A DNA stretch of 64,000 nucleotides from Piscicola geometra (lineage: Eukaryota; Annelida; Clitellata; Hirudinida; Piscicolidae). This document shows, one piece after another, positions 11,428 through 20,952 of the stretch. The position numbers and the translations under genes were made by a program. The stretch's first letter is position 1; every line of letters starts with the position of its first letter. The notes beneath the pieces were generated by a model that saw nothing but the letters and a program-made list of their open reading frames with translations, did no database searches and was not told the DNA's origin. The DNA is taken from contig OX030955.1 in NCBI GenBank assembly GCA_943735955.1, positions 10,497,147 through 10,561,146 on the forward strand, given 5' to 3'.

Positions 11428-12884
11428 ACTTTAATCATGAAAGGATGGATGACTAACGTTTGAAGAGCCAGTAAGTGTGGCCTTCCCTGGTTGCGTGACT
11501 CTTCAGGAAGGAGAGGATGTTGCCTGCTACGTCTTTGATCACCTCTGTGGAATTGATAGGCTGATTATAATTAATTAATTAATTAATTAATTAATTAACA
11601 ATAAACTATAAATAATTTTTTATTAAATGGTTAACATGAAACGGCTAATTTTATTAAATCTAATGAAACTATTTTGAACTATTTGGGATCAAATAAATTA
11701 ACAATTTAATAAATGGATAGGTTGCAATAGAGACATTTGAAATGCTGATGAATAGAACCTGGGGAGAACTTGCTGCCCTTGCAATCCGGGATGTCCTCTG
11801 TCTTCACCAGCTCGTAAGACTGAACAAGAAAAAAGAATTTTGAAAAGTATAAAAGAATTAAACTAATAAATTTAAAACAAAAACTAAATATGTCTTAATA
11901 TTAACTTAAATAATAGAAAAATCAGAAAATAGTACTTTGACAATGCCGTTGTCGTGGTAGCACATGGCGAGCTCGGGGACGTTGCACATGAGGTTGTCGA
12001 GCCAGTAGTCGAGGCCTGTAAGCACGTTTATCGGCTCTTTCATGTCCCTGATGTGGTGTTGGCAGAGTGCTATTGTTCAGAGATGCATGAAATTTGCATG
12101 AAAAATCATTTTGAGTGATTTTTGTGAGTGGTTATTATGATGTTATGATGATGAAATTTGACACAAAGATTGAAGGTAAGAGAGACAAATACCGGAGTTT
12201 CAGAGAGACACAAGGATGCGTGCCCCCTCCGAAGATGGGAAGGTCAGTGCCAATCAGCATGCGGATGTCTTCAAAGTTCCACAAGTGGGCGCGCTGCATG
12301 GATGGCAAAGTTTTCTGATGGTACGTTTGTTCCAGAGAGCTGTGGTAGAGGTACTTAGCCATCATGTTTTTTGAAAAAATGTTCTCGCGCTCTTTGGATA
12401 CTTCAGTGACTGGCATTTTGGTTTGATCGATGAGCACTTCATGGTAGAACTTTTTAAGCCATTCCCAGTCATCAGCTTGTTGCCTGAGGAGATGCCGATG
12501 AACGTCGAAGTTATCGAGAATCAGCGTGTTTCCGACGCGGTGCACCATTAGGGAGACGTTCGCCTTGCTGTACGGCATTTTGAGGAGCTTCTTGATGTTT
12601 TCGGCGTTCGAGATTACGTCTATGAGGCCTGTCATGTGCATGTAGTTGCGAGCGAGTCTCAGGCTGTAGAAGATGTCGTCTTGTCTGGCGTAGTGAAGTC
12701 CCTCCCATTGCGAACTGCCATCGCTCCAGTGAGAAGGCGGCTCGTTCAGGTTGGTGTTCAGGTCGAGCATTCTCAACGACGCAGGTTCCTTCGACAGGCA
12801 GTATGACAGAGACTTTCCTATCGCTTCTAAATCTTCGCATTCTTCATCGTTTTTCATCGCTGTGTATTCTTTATTCCACGACAT
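141..12884 (-). CDS. EDRF1: EDRF1-like (erythroid differentiation-related factor 1) protein, about 21 exons
   Basis: Exons read on the minus strand: 12884-12193, 12047-11936, 11819-11759, 11544-11458, 11119-10365, 9768-9433, 9324-9250, 9096-8686, 8362-8188, 6305-6211, 5846-5063, 4169-4069, 3758-3665, 3471-3257, 2634 to 2567 or 2587, 2285-2198, 1929-about 1810, about 1590-1478, 1250-994, 653-521 (or 548), 387-141. Phases agree at almost every GT/AG junction; exons 15-18 are least certain. Recognition comes from the conserved amino half: the NIKKLL.MPYSK block, MVHRVGNTLILD, LPIFGGG, INVLTGLDYWLDN, GHTYWLFK and NPFTVPVGVLLYQLA, in EDRF1 order. The carboxy half is weakly conserved and resembles the TPR-like part of the family. 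The product is near 1,680 residues, longer than the vertebrate protein (about 1,240) because of Asn-rich (exons 5, 11, 19), His-rich (8, 14), Ser/Gly-rich (11) and Asp-rich runs. The start at 12884 is preferred over an in-frame Met at 12947. EDRF1 is linked to globin gene expression in vertebrates; its role here is unknown. Confidence 0.88.
694..773. repeat. (AAT)n followed by (ATT)n microsatellite
   Basis: About 80 bases of AAT repeats switching into ATT repeats, which makes an imperfect palindrome able to fold as a hairpin. It lies in the intron between exons 19 and 20 of the EDRF1-like gene. The remainder of that intron, to 993, is AT-rich with no recognised feature. Confidence 0.9.
1603..1664. 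repeat. GGT-rich triplet tract beside exon 18
   Basis: Imperfect GGT/GAG triplets directly upstream (transcript sense) of exon 18. On the minus strand it reads as CCA/CAC, so the natural acceptor CACCACAG is built from the microsatellite. That acceptor gives a phase that does not match exon 17; the AAG acceptor eight bases further does. Confidence 0.75.
1932..2031. repeat. (TG)n microsatellite, about 50 dinucleotides
   Basis: Nearly pure TG for 100 bases with two interruptions. On the transcribed strand it is (CA)n ending in CACATAG, used as the apparent acceptor of exon 17 at 1929. Confidence 0.92.
2470..2535. repeat. AAC/AAT-rich triplet tract
   Basis: Loose AAC and AAT triplets in the intron between exons 15 and 16 of the EDRF1-like gene. 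The rest of this intron (2286-2566) is AT-rich and holds nothing else recognised. Confidence 0.6.
2664..2745. repeat. (ATT)n microsatellite
   Basis: About 80 bases of ATT repeats with three ATTAAT interruptions, in the intron between exons 14 and 15. Confidence 0.88.
2998..3238. repeat. (CAT/CAC)n triplet tract, 240 bp, intronic
   Basis: CAT triplets with scattered CAC and CAA, 240 bases. On the transcribed minus strand it is (ATG)n and begins about 20 bases after the donor of exon 14, whose own coding sequence holds (CAT)n encoding His. The two tracts are complementary within one transcript. Confidence 0.93.
4179..4828. repeat. Pentanucleotide satellite (ATACA/ATAAA)n, about 650 bp
   Basis: Some 130 copies of a 5-base unit, mostly ATACA and ATAAA, immediately upstream (transcript sense) of exon 12 of the EDRF1-like gene. 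Because the period is 5 and the minus-strand units avoid stops, all minus frames stay open and give Tyr-Cys-Ile-Leu-Leu type peptides; these are artefacts, not genes. Confidence 0.95.
4828..4882 (-). mobile_element. SINE fragment (shared 3' end of the family at 29674)
   Basis: CAACGACGAGTATTATTAG and the following GTGGCGTAAACCCGAAC block recur at 29674 and, more diverged, at 34278. Only the conserved end is present here. It abuts the pentanucleotide satellite, so the satellite may have grown from the SINE tail. Confidence 0.6.
4954..5014. repeat. (ACT)n microsatellite
   Basis: About 60 bases of ACT triplets passing into AAT/AAA, in the intron after exon 11. Confidence 0.85.
5926..6022. repeat. 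Two tandem copies of a 48-bp unit
   Basis: The block starting AATTAGGAAGTTAAAAATA is repeated directly, copies near 5926-5973 and 5974-6021, nearly identical. It lies in an AT-rich intron (5847-6210) with no other recognised feature. Confidence 0.8.
6402..7959. mobile_element. hAT-type DNA transposon, non-autonomous or decayed, 1,558 bp
   Basis: The ends are 12-bp perfect inverted repeats (TAGAGGTCGGAC at the left, its reverse complement at the right). The flanks are an exact 8-bp duplication, GTGTGTAT, at 6394-6401 and 7960-7967; 8-bp duplications are typical of the hAT superfamily. Both subterminal regions (about 6425-6615 and 7780-7925) are filled with TCCCGTCCCG/TTCCCG motifs in the same orientation. 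The interior is AT-rich with only a short minus-strand frame (7200-6967, 77 residues) that I do not recognise and no intact transposase. It sits inside a TG-rich intron of the EDRF1-like gene. Confidence 0.9.
8367..8504. repeat. (GGA)n purine tract
   Basis: About 140 bases of GGA/GAA on the plus strand. On the transcript it is a pyrimidine tract leading to the CCACAG acceptor of exon 9, so it doubles as an unusually long polypyrimidine tract. Confidence 0.9.
8519..8638. repeat. (CAT)n triplet tract
   Basis: CAT/CAC/CCT triplets in the intron following exon 8, which itself contains CAT- and GAT-rich coding tracts. Confidence 0.88.
9097..9240. repeat. (GAT)n/(GGT)n triplet tract
   Basis: GAT, GAC and GGT triplets filling the short intron between exons 7 and 8. 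On the transcript it reads as CAT/CAC repeats ending at the CATCACAG acceptor of exon 8. Confidence 0.88.
9995..10075 (-). mobile_element. tRNA-derived SINE head
   Basis: On the minus strand this reads as a tRNA-like sequence with an A box (TGGCTTAGATGG) and B box (GTTCGAACCCC). It resembles the element at 33521 in its TGCAACTTAAA segment. Stems are imperfect, so a SINE is more likely than a working tRNA gene. It lies in the intron between exons 5 and 6 of the EDRF1-like gene. Confidence 0.6.
10242..10351. repeat. Two tandem copies of a 55-bp unit
   Basis: The unit starting CACATAAAA and containing TATAGCATTGTATAGCAATAG is repeated at 10242-10296 and 10297-10351 with few differences. The second copy ends 13 bases from the donor of exon 5. 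Confidence 0.85.
11135..11245. repeat. AGTA/ACAGT-rich low-complexity tract
   Basis: Degenerate AGTAAT then AGTAC/ACAGT units, directly upstream (transcript sense) of exon 5. Similar in style to the 4.2-kb pentanucleotide satellite but shorter and more degenerate. Confidence 0.7.
11388..11427. repeat. (ATT)n microsatellite
   Basis: About 40 bases of ATT, in the intron between exons 4 and 5. Confidence 0.85.
11571..11598. repeat. (TTAA)n tetranucleotide run
   Basis: Seven TTAA-type units in the intron between exons 3 and 4. Confidence 0.8.
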
Positions 12885-13129
12885 TTTTATGTATATTTTA
12901 CAGTTTAGATATGAATAAAAGTTAACTTTTGTTTCACAGAAGCACAAAATTTAAATATTAAATTTTGAATTAATTAAATTAATTGTGTCAAAATACTAAT
13001 ACATTTCAATTATATTTAAATTGAACAATTTTACTTTTAGATTGATGGTAAAATATATACCCTCAGCAAAAACATGTATAATGTTAAGCAGGGGCAGCGA
13101 TCAGCTGAAAATCTTGAGAGCGTCCTAAC

Positions 13130-13885
13130 CAGTGTTATTTTCGTTTCATAAATTAATTATAGTTTTTATTTCAGCTTCGTTTTGGAATTAATTATAATTT
13201 TATTTTCGTTTTCGTTTTGAAAATAATTATAGTTTTTATTTTCGTTTCAGTTTTGAAAATAATTATAGTTTTTATTTTCATTTTAGTTGTGAAAATAAAT
13301 TAATTTACAACTTTAAACACTATTTTTTTATATCTAAAAAAATTAATTGATCGTAAAATGAAACGGTAAAATAGAACAGTCATAGATATATTATATACTA
13401 TATACTACTTGTTGTTTGTGGGATATCTATGAGAACAATATATTAACAACAAATGTATTTAAAAAATTAACAGTCAATTGAAATATTATAAGAATTGATT
13501 ACGTAAACTATTGATTAACAAAAAATTTGAAAAACAAAAACAAATCTATGATTAAAATAAGTGATAATTTAATTGAAAAAGCGAAGCGGTAATAAAATAA
13601 CTTTTGATAAATGGCGCTACTTTACATGAAGCCCAAAGACAATGCTTATAACAAAGACATATATTTTAAATAAAAGTTATTTATTTGAATATTATGGCAT
13701 ATCATAAAAATTTATTTAATTTTCGTTTTGAAAATAATTATAGTTTTTATTTCAGTTTCGTTTTGGAAATAGTTATAGTTTTTATTTTCGTTTTCGTTTT
13801 GAAAATAAATTAAGTTTTTATTTTCGTTTTCGTGGAACGATTATTCAGAATTTTCGTTTTCGTTTTCGTTACGAAAATAACACTG
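13130..13885 (-). mobile_element. hAT-type MITE, copy 1
   Basis: Starts CAGTGTTATTTTCG and ends with its inverted counterpart, ACGAAAATAACACTG. It is flanked by an exact 8-bp duplication GTCCTAAC (13122-13129 and 13886-13893). The body is repetitive AT-rich sequence built on GAAAATAATTATAGTTTTTAT. It lies in reverse orientation relative to the three other copies at 28781, 30010 and 38444. No coding capacity. Confidence 0.92.
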
Positions 13886-14640
13886 GTCCTAACCCGCATG
13901 GACAATCTGGGGGGGGGGGGAGTCCTAATCCGCATGGACGATCTTGGGGAATGGTTCTGGGATCTAAACCCCCTCTCCTCCCACTTAAAAAAACATTTTT
14001 TAACTTGTGTTTTTTATACGAATATTAAGTATACAATGAAAAGTTATATTTTAGACAGCTATATGTAGTTTAGTTTAGTCTAGGGAGTTAAACCACGCAG
14101 ATCTTTTGACCTCTATAATGGTTGTGTAAAAAAAAATCGTCGCCCATGATGTTAAGAAAAGCTCATGAAATACACCATAATATTTAATAAATAAAATAGA
14201 TATTTCATAATAAGGTTAAATCAAGCTTTAAAAAGTGGAGAAGTAGATTTGGACAAAGCAAAGGTCATATAAAATAATGATCATCATTTTATTAATACTT
14301 TCTATTGAACTTGACTAGAGTACCAAAAATAGTAAAGAACTATTTTGAACTCATGAATGAGCTCTATTGTTAAGCTCTGCTCATTCAATCTCACTGGGCT
14401 CTTTAACTATAATTTCCATTATTTATATAGTTTGTTCTTTTATTTATATGAATATTATTATTTGTTATTATTTGGTGGTAACTAGCTTTTTAGGGTGACT
14501 TAGGGTGAAGAATTTAACGGCGTTATAACTCGATAGTTTCAATTGAGCGCATATTATTAACATTTATTTTATATTTCAAAAATCAATCTTCAACTATCAT
14601 TTGTGCCTTCAAAACTAACATTGAGATAATATCATTATAA
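13886..14640. other. Intergenic, no gene recognised
   Basis: AT-rich sequence between the MITE and the first exon of the myosin-tail gene. A G-run at 13911-13920 is flanked by two related blocks, CCTAACCCGCATGGAC and CCTAATCCGCATGGAC, suggesting an old repeat into which the MITE inserted. I see no myosin motor exons here. Confidence 0.6.
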
Positions 14641-17600
14641 ATGGAGGCAGAGAACACTGAATATGGTGGTCTTCACTTGGAATCTTATGTGAGTTAAGGT
14701 TCAAAGATTATAAATAAAACCATTAAATACCAGTTAAAAATTGTATACCTATTTTTTATGACTTTTGAATCGTAATTTAAAATGATTTATTATTATCTTA
14801 TACCCGATTAGGAGCAAAATGACAACGCAGGAACATTTCGACATAAGTTGGGATTGATTCCGGTGAGTTTTTAAATTGTATTTTTTATTGATTATTTTAA
14901 AGTCACATCAGCCATAATACTTAAAATGCCATAATCATATTTCTAGGAAGAAGCGGAAGGCTTGACAGAGGCTTTCAAGGCCAAACTTGGCTTCAACAGG
15001 TCAGATGAGTTGGCAGAAGATGACGATTGTGAATACAATGGTGACTTAGCCAATATCGAAGGCTCGATGGAGAGTGGAAGTGACAGTTTTGAACGTTTCA
15101 TTGAGCAAAACCTCAACAAAGATGCCTTCGACGACTTCTCCAAACCCCTCACTGCACCAATCCTCAAAAGTCTTTCATTGGAGGAAACATCGAGTGCTGA
15201 GTTTATGGTGAGAGTTTTTAAAGTTCCCATTCAAAAGGTATTTGAAGGTTATTCAATAGTGCTTGCCAGGGCGTCTTGTGCTTTTTTCATGAATGGTATG
15301 GACTAGAGTTATTTTGGAGATAAATTATAAAGAAAAAAAGTGTTTTATTTTAACTAATAAACTTAAAATGAGAAATGTCGCTTTTTGCACCTATTTAAGC
15401 AGTTCAACAAATTTTTAAAATTCTTTTTTAGCCATTCTAAAGACTTAATAAAAAATAATTAGTCGAAACCTATAATTAAGATCTTCACATGATTCTCCCA
15501 ATTTTAATCCCAGAACTCTGTGGTTATATCTCACGCAATCAAAGCCTTTTGTGAAGACTTACAGCCAGTCAGCAATCAAAACAAGGTTAAAGGATAGTTT
15601 TATGTATCGCTCGGTTCTGAATTGAGAATAAAAAGTTTCTCAATCTTTACAGAAGGCCCCCAATATCTTGTCCTTGGTCTTTAAGAACTTGTCTTTATAT
15701 GAATCGGTTTGTTAAAAGTTTGAATATATTTTTCATGTAAAAAAATTATTTCTATTAATGAAAAAACAGAAGCTCTAGTAAGAATCAATAGGATATAAAT
15801 AAAAGTTAAACTCAATAACTCACAGAAAGATGCCAAAAATAAGAAGTTGATGAAGAAAAAAGACGCATCATCGAAGGGTCTTGCTGGTCTCATGACCACC
15901 ATTCCTGCAGACGAGTGTCAGCGCATGCAGTTCATCGTCTGCTACGGCATCCTCAACAAAAAATTAAGGTTCACTTCTATTATCTCACATTTAAACAGGA
16001 TATTTTCATTAAAAATCTTGTCTTGTGCAAAATAAAAAATAACAAGTGTTTATTAAGTTTTTATCTTATAATAATTTTTTACTCAGCTTTTTGAAAAACT
16101 TGATTGTTTAATTTATATTGTCCTCCCAACAAGAAATGAGATATACAGTCAGTTATGCCTGCAAGTGATACATAGTGAGAATGCAGATATGAAGACACAA
16201 GCGTGGGTGCTCCACATTTTGTGTGCCGGTTGCTTCCTTCCCAATAAAAAGGTTGGGATGGTAACATTGTCGAAAGAAGTTTTGAATTTTTAAATAGAAT
16301 TTAAGCGTTTATTTTCGGTTTAATGTCAGCATATATTTGAAAATTATTCGTTAATAACCCAAATTTGGTTTCAAAATGTATGGATTTACTATTTGAATAT
16401 GACCGTTTTAATTTGTTTTCTATTACAGATGATCAAGTCGTACATTTCCTTTCTCAACGGCGTAACTCGAGAACTCGATGTGAACTACGCCAAGAATATC
16501 AAAGGGCTCATGCAACGCACAAACCTATTTGGGCCACGATGTCATCCGCCCAACACGCTAGAACTTAAAGTAAACCCTTCATTATTCAGTTGATTACAAT
16601 TCGATTTTATGTAAGTAATATTAGAGTTGGTTAAACAAGTATTAATAATCAATTTATATAATTTGATATTAAAATACGTGATAAAATCTAACTTTAAATA
16701 ACTTTACAAATTATTTTTCAAGGCTGCTAAAGTCTTGAAGAAGATAATGTTGCCAGTATTGTTGGCAGATGGAAGGAGCATAACAGTGCAGGTTGATTCT
16801 GCAACCATCGCTTTTGAAATCTGCTCTCAAATTGCCAACACAATACATCTGAAAGATCAGTTCGGATTTGCCATTTATATCTCCATTGAAGAGAAGGTCG
16901 ATTTTAAAGGCATAAATGGCGTATTTTGAAAATTATAAATCTGAATACAGTTCATGATTTTAATAGTCTTGAGCCTTTTTTTATTGAAAATTATATTTTA
17001 GTTTTTAAAACAGTTTTTCTCATCGTTATTTAAAAGATTTTCTTGAGTTAATAAAGCGTAAAAAATCATGTTTATCTTCCCCACAGGTATCTTCTCTAGG
17101 AAACGGCTTGGAGCATGTGATGGACGCCATAGGAGAGTGTGAGCAGACGTCTTCGTTGCAGTGCAAGTGGTCTCTTTTCTTCGGCAAGGAGATCTTCACG
17201 CCATGGCACGATGCGGAGTTTGATGAGGTGGCTAGCTCCTTGATCTACTGCCAGATCATCAAGTCAGTCCAGAATGGAGAGTTCAAGTTCAAGTCGGTGA
17301 GTGGCTTAGTTGTATGAAAGGGCCCATGCTTTGAATATTTTTAAAATTTTCATTTCAATCGCTTTAGTTTTTGAATTATAAAAAATAGATTAGTGAACTT
17401 GAGTATATTGTTAATAAATTTTTTTCAAAAGAACGAAGATCTGTCTAGGTTCATCTCCAGAAGATGTTACGTGGAAATGGGACCTACCGCAAACGAGGCG
17501 ATTTTAAAAAGCAAACTGGATGAACTTATTCCACGGAATCTAAGAGGCGCCAAGTTCGATAAAAACAAGTGGAGCAAGCTTATATTCGATTCTTTCCAAA

Positions 17601-18916
17601 AAATGGAATTCACTTCTAATAAATATCCAAAAGAGCACGTAAGTTTTATATGGACTAATTAATCAAATCTACTACCAAAAAAATTAAAAAAAATTTTTTT
17701 TAATGTTCTAAAAAGAAAAAATAATCCAAAATTTCCTTCAAAGGTTAAATGGTCGATAGTGGAGGGTGCCCAAATGAAGTGGCCCTTGCAGTTTGCAGCA
17801 TTGTTCGAGGTGCAGAAGGTGTCGAGCAGTCCTCAACTCACCACCAACGACGTGGTTCTAGCCATCAGCTGCCGTGGCATCTTCCTGCTCGATGAGCCCT
17901 TCAAGCTCTTGTGTGGACTGCACTACTACGAGATCATCGAAGTCACCTCGGAAAAGTAGAATCTTTGTGATCTTGTAAAAAAAACTAGAAAAATTTTGCG
18001 AGAGTAAATAAGTATTCTTGTTATTCTAAGAAAAAAACTTTTTTAATTTGCAGCTATGATAGCATACTTAATTTAAAATAATTAAATTCAATGATTAAAG
18101 AATCATTCAATTTACACAAAGAATGGCAAAAAGCGAAGTTCCTCAGATCATGATCATGACCACCAGTGGAAAGAAGTGGGTCTTCAAGTGCGTCAACAGT
18201 GAGATCGTTGCGAAGATTTTGGCGAGTTTCATCGACGGACTGAGAAGGAGGTCTCGATGGGCAGTCGCTATTAACGACTTTTTTCTCAAGGGTAAAAAAT
18301 TATCTTTTAACTTTTTCTATATTCTGTTTAACTCATCAATTGTGATATTTTAATAGAATTTATTAGAAACATCGGAACGTCCAACTTTTAATTATTATCA
18401 TCATGATTTTATATATTAAATTTTTATTTCCAAAAAATGTTTAGAATATATCGAAAGCTCAAAATATTCTTAATAAAATCTACTTATCACGAGCACAGAC
18501 CACACGAAAGACGATAAAGACGATTTTCGACTGAAACAAGGAGACATTGTCGAGCTGTTGGACGAGAGTTCTCAAGGCTTGCCTGACGATTGGATGTATG
18601 GCCGATGTGAACGCACCAACAAAACAAACCGATTCCCATACGACTGCGTCTACATTTTTCCTACCACCAAAAAACCTCCCAATGCTTTTCTGGTTAGTAA
18701 AATAAAATATAACTAAAATAAATTTTTTACTAGATTATTTAAAAAAGCTAAATTACTTTTTGATATTTAAATAAGTTTATAAATAATCACAAATGGCAAC
18801 AGAACATCTTCGGGGAGATGAGTGAGAAGGAGGTGGGCACGCTGCCCAGGAAGAGAGCAGCTGTTGTACTGAAGAAAGACACCATCAACTCCAAGATCAG
18901 ACAGTCTTTCATTTGA
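14641..18916 (+). CDS. MyTH4-FERM-SH3 protein, myosin VII tail-like, no motor seen
   Basis: Fourteen exons: 14641-14688, 14812-14862, 14947-15207, 15514-15585, 15826-15968, 16134-16251, 16429-16569, 16723-16896, 17087-17296, 17432-17638, 17744-17955, 18122-18291, 18499-18692, 18803-18916. All phases agree and give 704 residues. A MyTH4 domain spans about 100-278 (PLTAPILKSL, FIVCYGILN, EIYSQL, CHPPNTLEL). A FERM domain spans about 282-600 (IMLPVLLADG, VSSLGNGLEHVMDAI, FFGKEIFTPWH, WPLQF). An SH3-like domain spans about 603-665 (DDWMYGRC, RFPYDCVYIFPT). The order and the VSSLG and FTPWH signatures match the first MyTH4-FERM-SH3 block of myosin VII. A stop follows 37 residues after the SH3 exon, so the second MyTH4-FERM is absent. 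The first ATG opens exon 1, though an unseen upstream exon cannot be excluded. Probable role: cargo- or membrane-linked adaptor. Confidence 0.88.
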
Positions 18917-19067
18917 AGACCGTCTGTGCGATGATACTCTAAGGAGATACAATCCATCTAATGAATGTCACAGGGATAACGTTTTTACTAAATATTTTGG
19001 AAATTATTTCTACAAGAATTATGAGTTAAAGATATTATCATTATGATTATAAATTGTAATTTTAATC

Positions 19068-19073
19068 AATAAA
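19068..19073 (+). terminator. Poly(A) signal of the myosin-tail gene
   Basis: AATAAA about 150 bases past the stop codon at 18916, the first clear signal on the plus strand. Confidence 0.6.
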
Positions 19074-19089
19074 AGGCCGAAAAGTATTT

Positions 19090-19095
19090 TTATTT
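19090..19095 (-). terminator. Candidate poly(A) signal of the minus-strand membrane-protein gene
   Basis: AATAAA on the minus strand, about 110 bases past the stop at 19205. With the plus-strand signal at 19068 it implies that the two convergent 3' UTRs meet or overlap. Confidence 0.45.
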
Positions 19096-19204
19096 GTTAA
19101 ATAAAGTGAAAACAATAACTGAAAAACTGAAAATGAAATAAAATCAATTTCAAGTTAATCTTCAAGAACATAAAAAAACGAAAATTGTTTTCAATAAATC
19201 ATTT

Positions 19205-20745
19205 TCATGATGTAGAAAACACATAAGTCTTGCTCATTTTGGGAACTTTCTTACGTCTTTTTTGGGCCTCCTTGAGAAATTCAACACGGTCTACCTCGAT
19301 GACAGGCTTGTTCTTGATTGGGTCGATAGAGACCTTGGTGGCTCCAGTGTACCCCTTCAAGAAAGGTCCTTGTCGGGCCAAAATTTCAAACTTCTTATTC
19401 ACCTTCTCTTCAGTTTCCACCATTCTCGCACTTTTCTTCGATCCTTGCTTTTTGTTGATGACAGAAAGACCCAGGGCTAAAAGAAAGAAAATTCCGACGA
19501 TAATGACGAAAAAGACGTGGTGTCGAAGGAAGAATATTGTAGCGTTAGGAGGCGGGATACATGGACTGAGGCCCCTGGAAGCGTTGCCTGCAGTGGTCCA
19601 GCCAGGGAGGCACCTGAAGCATTCAGTCATCAAGTCGAAAGGTTGGTACGTGTTCATTGAGCACTCTGTGCAGTTTCCTGTCTCGTTGCTGAAGTAGTGG
19701 CCACTCAGGCACGGCAGGCAGATGTAGTCGTTCCATAAAATGTAATTGCGCGGACAAGTAAGCCTGTATTCGTATTTAGATGTTTCTTTAACCAGTTTGA
19801 ATTCTGGCATTTTAATGATTTTAAAAAGCCTAAGATTGTATTTGCCAGGGTGATTTTCCACTTCGTGCCATCTCTGAAAACTGTCATAGGAGGCGTTAAT
19901 GAGTTTGAAACGGCTTTCTTTCAAGTAACACTCGACTGTGTCGCATATCTCTCTGAAATTGCTTTCTCTGTCTTCACAGGTGATGTAGAAGGTGGCATAT
20001 GAAAACATTCTATCTTCAAAACGCTCGCAAGAATAGCGCTGTACCGAGTAGATGAGACCATGGTGGTGAGACATGCGGCTGAGTTGCGCCAGTTCTCGCA
20101 GGTTTTCCGCCTTTTCAATCATCAATAAGTCCTCGCATAGGGCAACTTCATACACGAGTGCGTACTCCAGAGTCACTAAAGGCACGTCATAGACTACAAT
20201 GTAGTGGTGGAAAATAAATTCGTTGTTTGCACCATCATATGCCTGGCAAACGAATCGTCTGGTGTCTTTGAGCTGTGCGTGATATATGTGTAAAGTATGG
20301 TTTCCATCATCATAAAATTCGTTGTCTTTAAATACCTGGTAAAGAGTTATAAAGTTTTAGAATCCAAAAACAGCAAAAAACCATTATTAAGGTTTAACTT
20401 ATCTATTTACTACTTTTATCGCAAGCAACTAAATTTAAGAAAGGCTAAAATCACTTGAACTCCTTCAGTATCCATCCAGGTTATGGTATGAAAAGTGACC
20501 GATGTTTCATTAGTATTATGATTTTTATGGTAAGAAAGAGCGTTTGTATTACTAGTGTTTCGTTGAATGCCAGCATCACATCTCACGCTGATATTCTTTT
20601 GGAATAGAACGTAAATGGCAGTTTCTTCCTCAAAGTGGTACTTATTCAATTGGTCGACCATCGTTTGATTCAAAACTACCAAACTGTCGCAAGAAAATTT
20701 AACAGTAAAAACAAAAAAAATAATTGAAAGAAACATTGAGACCAA
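19205..20745 (-). CDS. Single-pass membrane protein with Ig-like and ephrin-receptor-like Cys-rich regions
   Basis: Two exons, 20745-20455 and 20335-19205, join in phase (donor GTTCAA|GTGATT, acceptor ACCAG|GTATTT) to give 473 residues. A signal peptide is expected at about 1-20 (MFLSIIFFVFTVKF). An Ig-like fold spans about 30-145: a first Cys in SVRCDAG, Trp in ITWMD, then LHIYHAQLKDTRRFVCQAYDG, the typical second-Cys motif, with the intron inside the fold. Residues 165-245 hold several Cys with no family I recognise. Residues 291-356 are Cys-rich in the GCC2/GCC3 (ephrin-receptor-like) style: CLPCLSGHYF, CTECSMNTYQ, CFRCLPGWTT. A hydrophobic segment at about 364-390 is the membrane span, followed by a basic 83-residue tail. 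Several N-glycosylation sequons lie in the outer part. A surface receptor or adhesion protein is likely; no kinase or other enzyme is present. Confidence 0.82.
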
Positions 20746-20952
20746 AATTTAATGTTATATATTTGAATTAAAGATATAATTTAATTTTGAGCAAATAAGC
20801 TAAACTAGCGCTATTGAAGAATACAAAATGTCGGGTGGTCTTACTACAAGTAAATTATGAAACGTTGAATTAATTTTATTAAAATAAAAAATATAGTACT
20901 GTTTTATTTATATATAAACTTTTATTATTATTTAAAAAATGAATAGCATTGA

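Noticed and set aside
12158..12840. Plus-strand and alternate-frame minus-strand frames over the first EDRF1 exon
   Set aside because: Shadows of the conserved EDRF1 coding frame, which alone shows family motifs.
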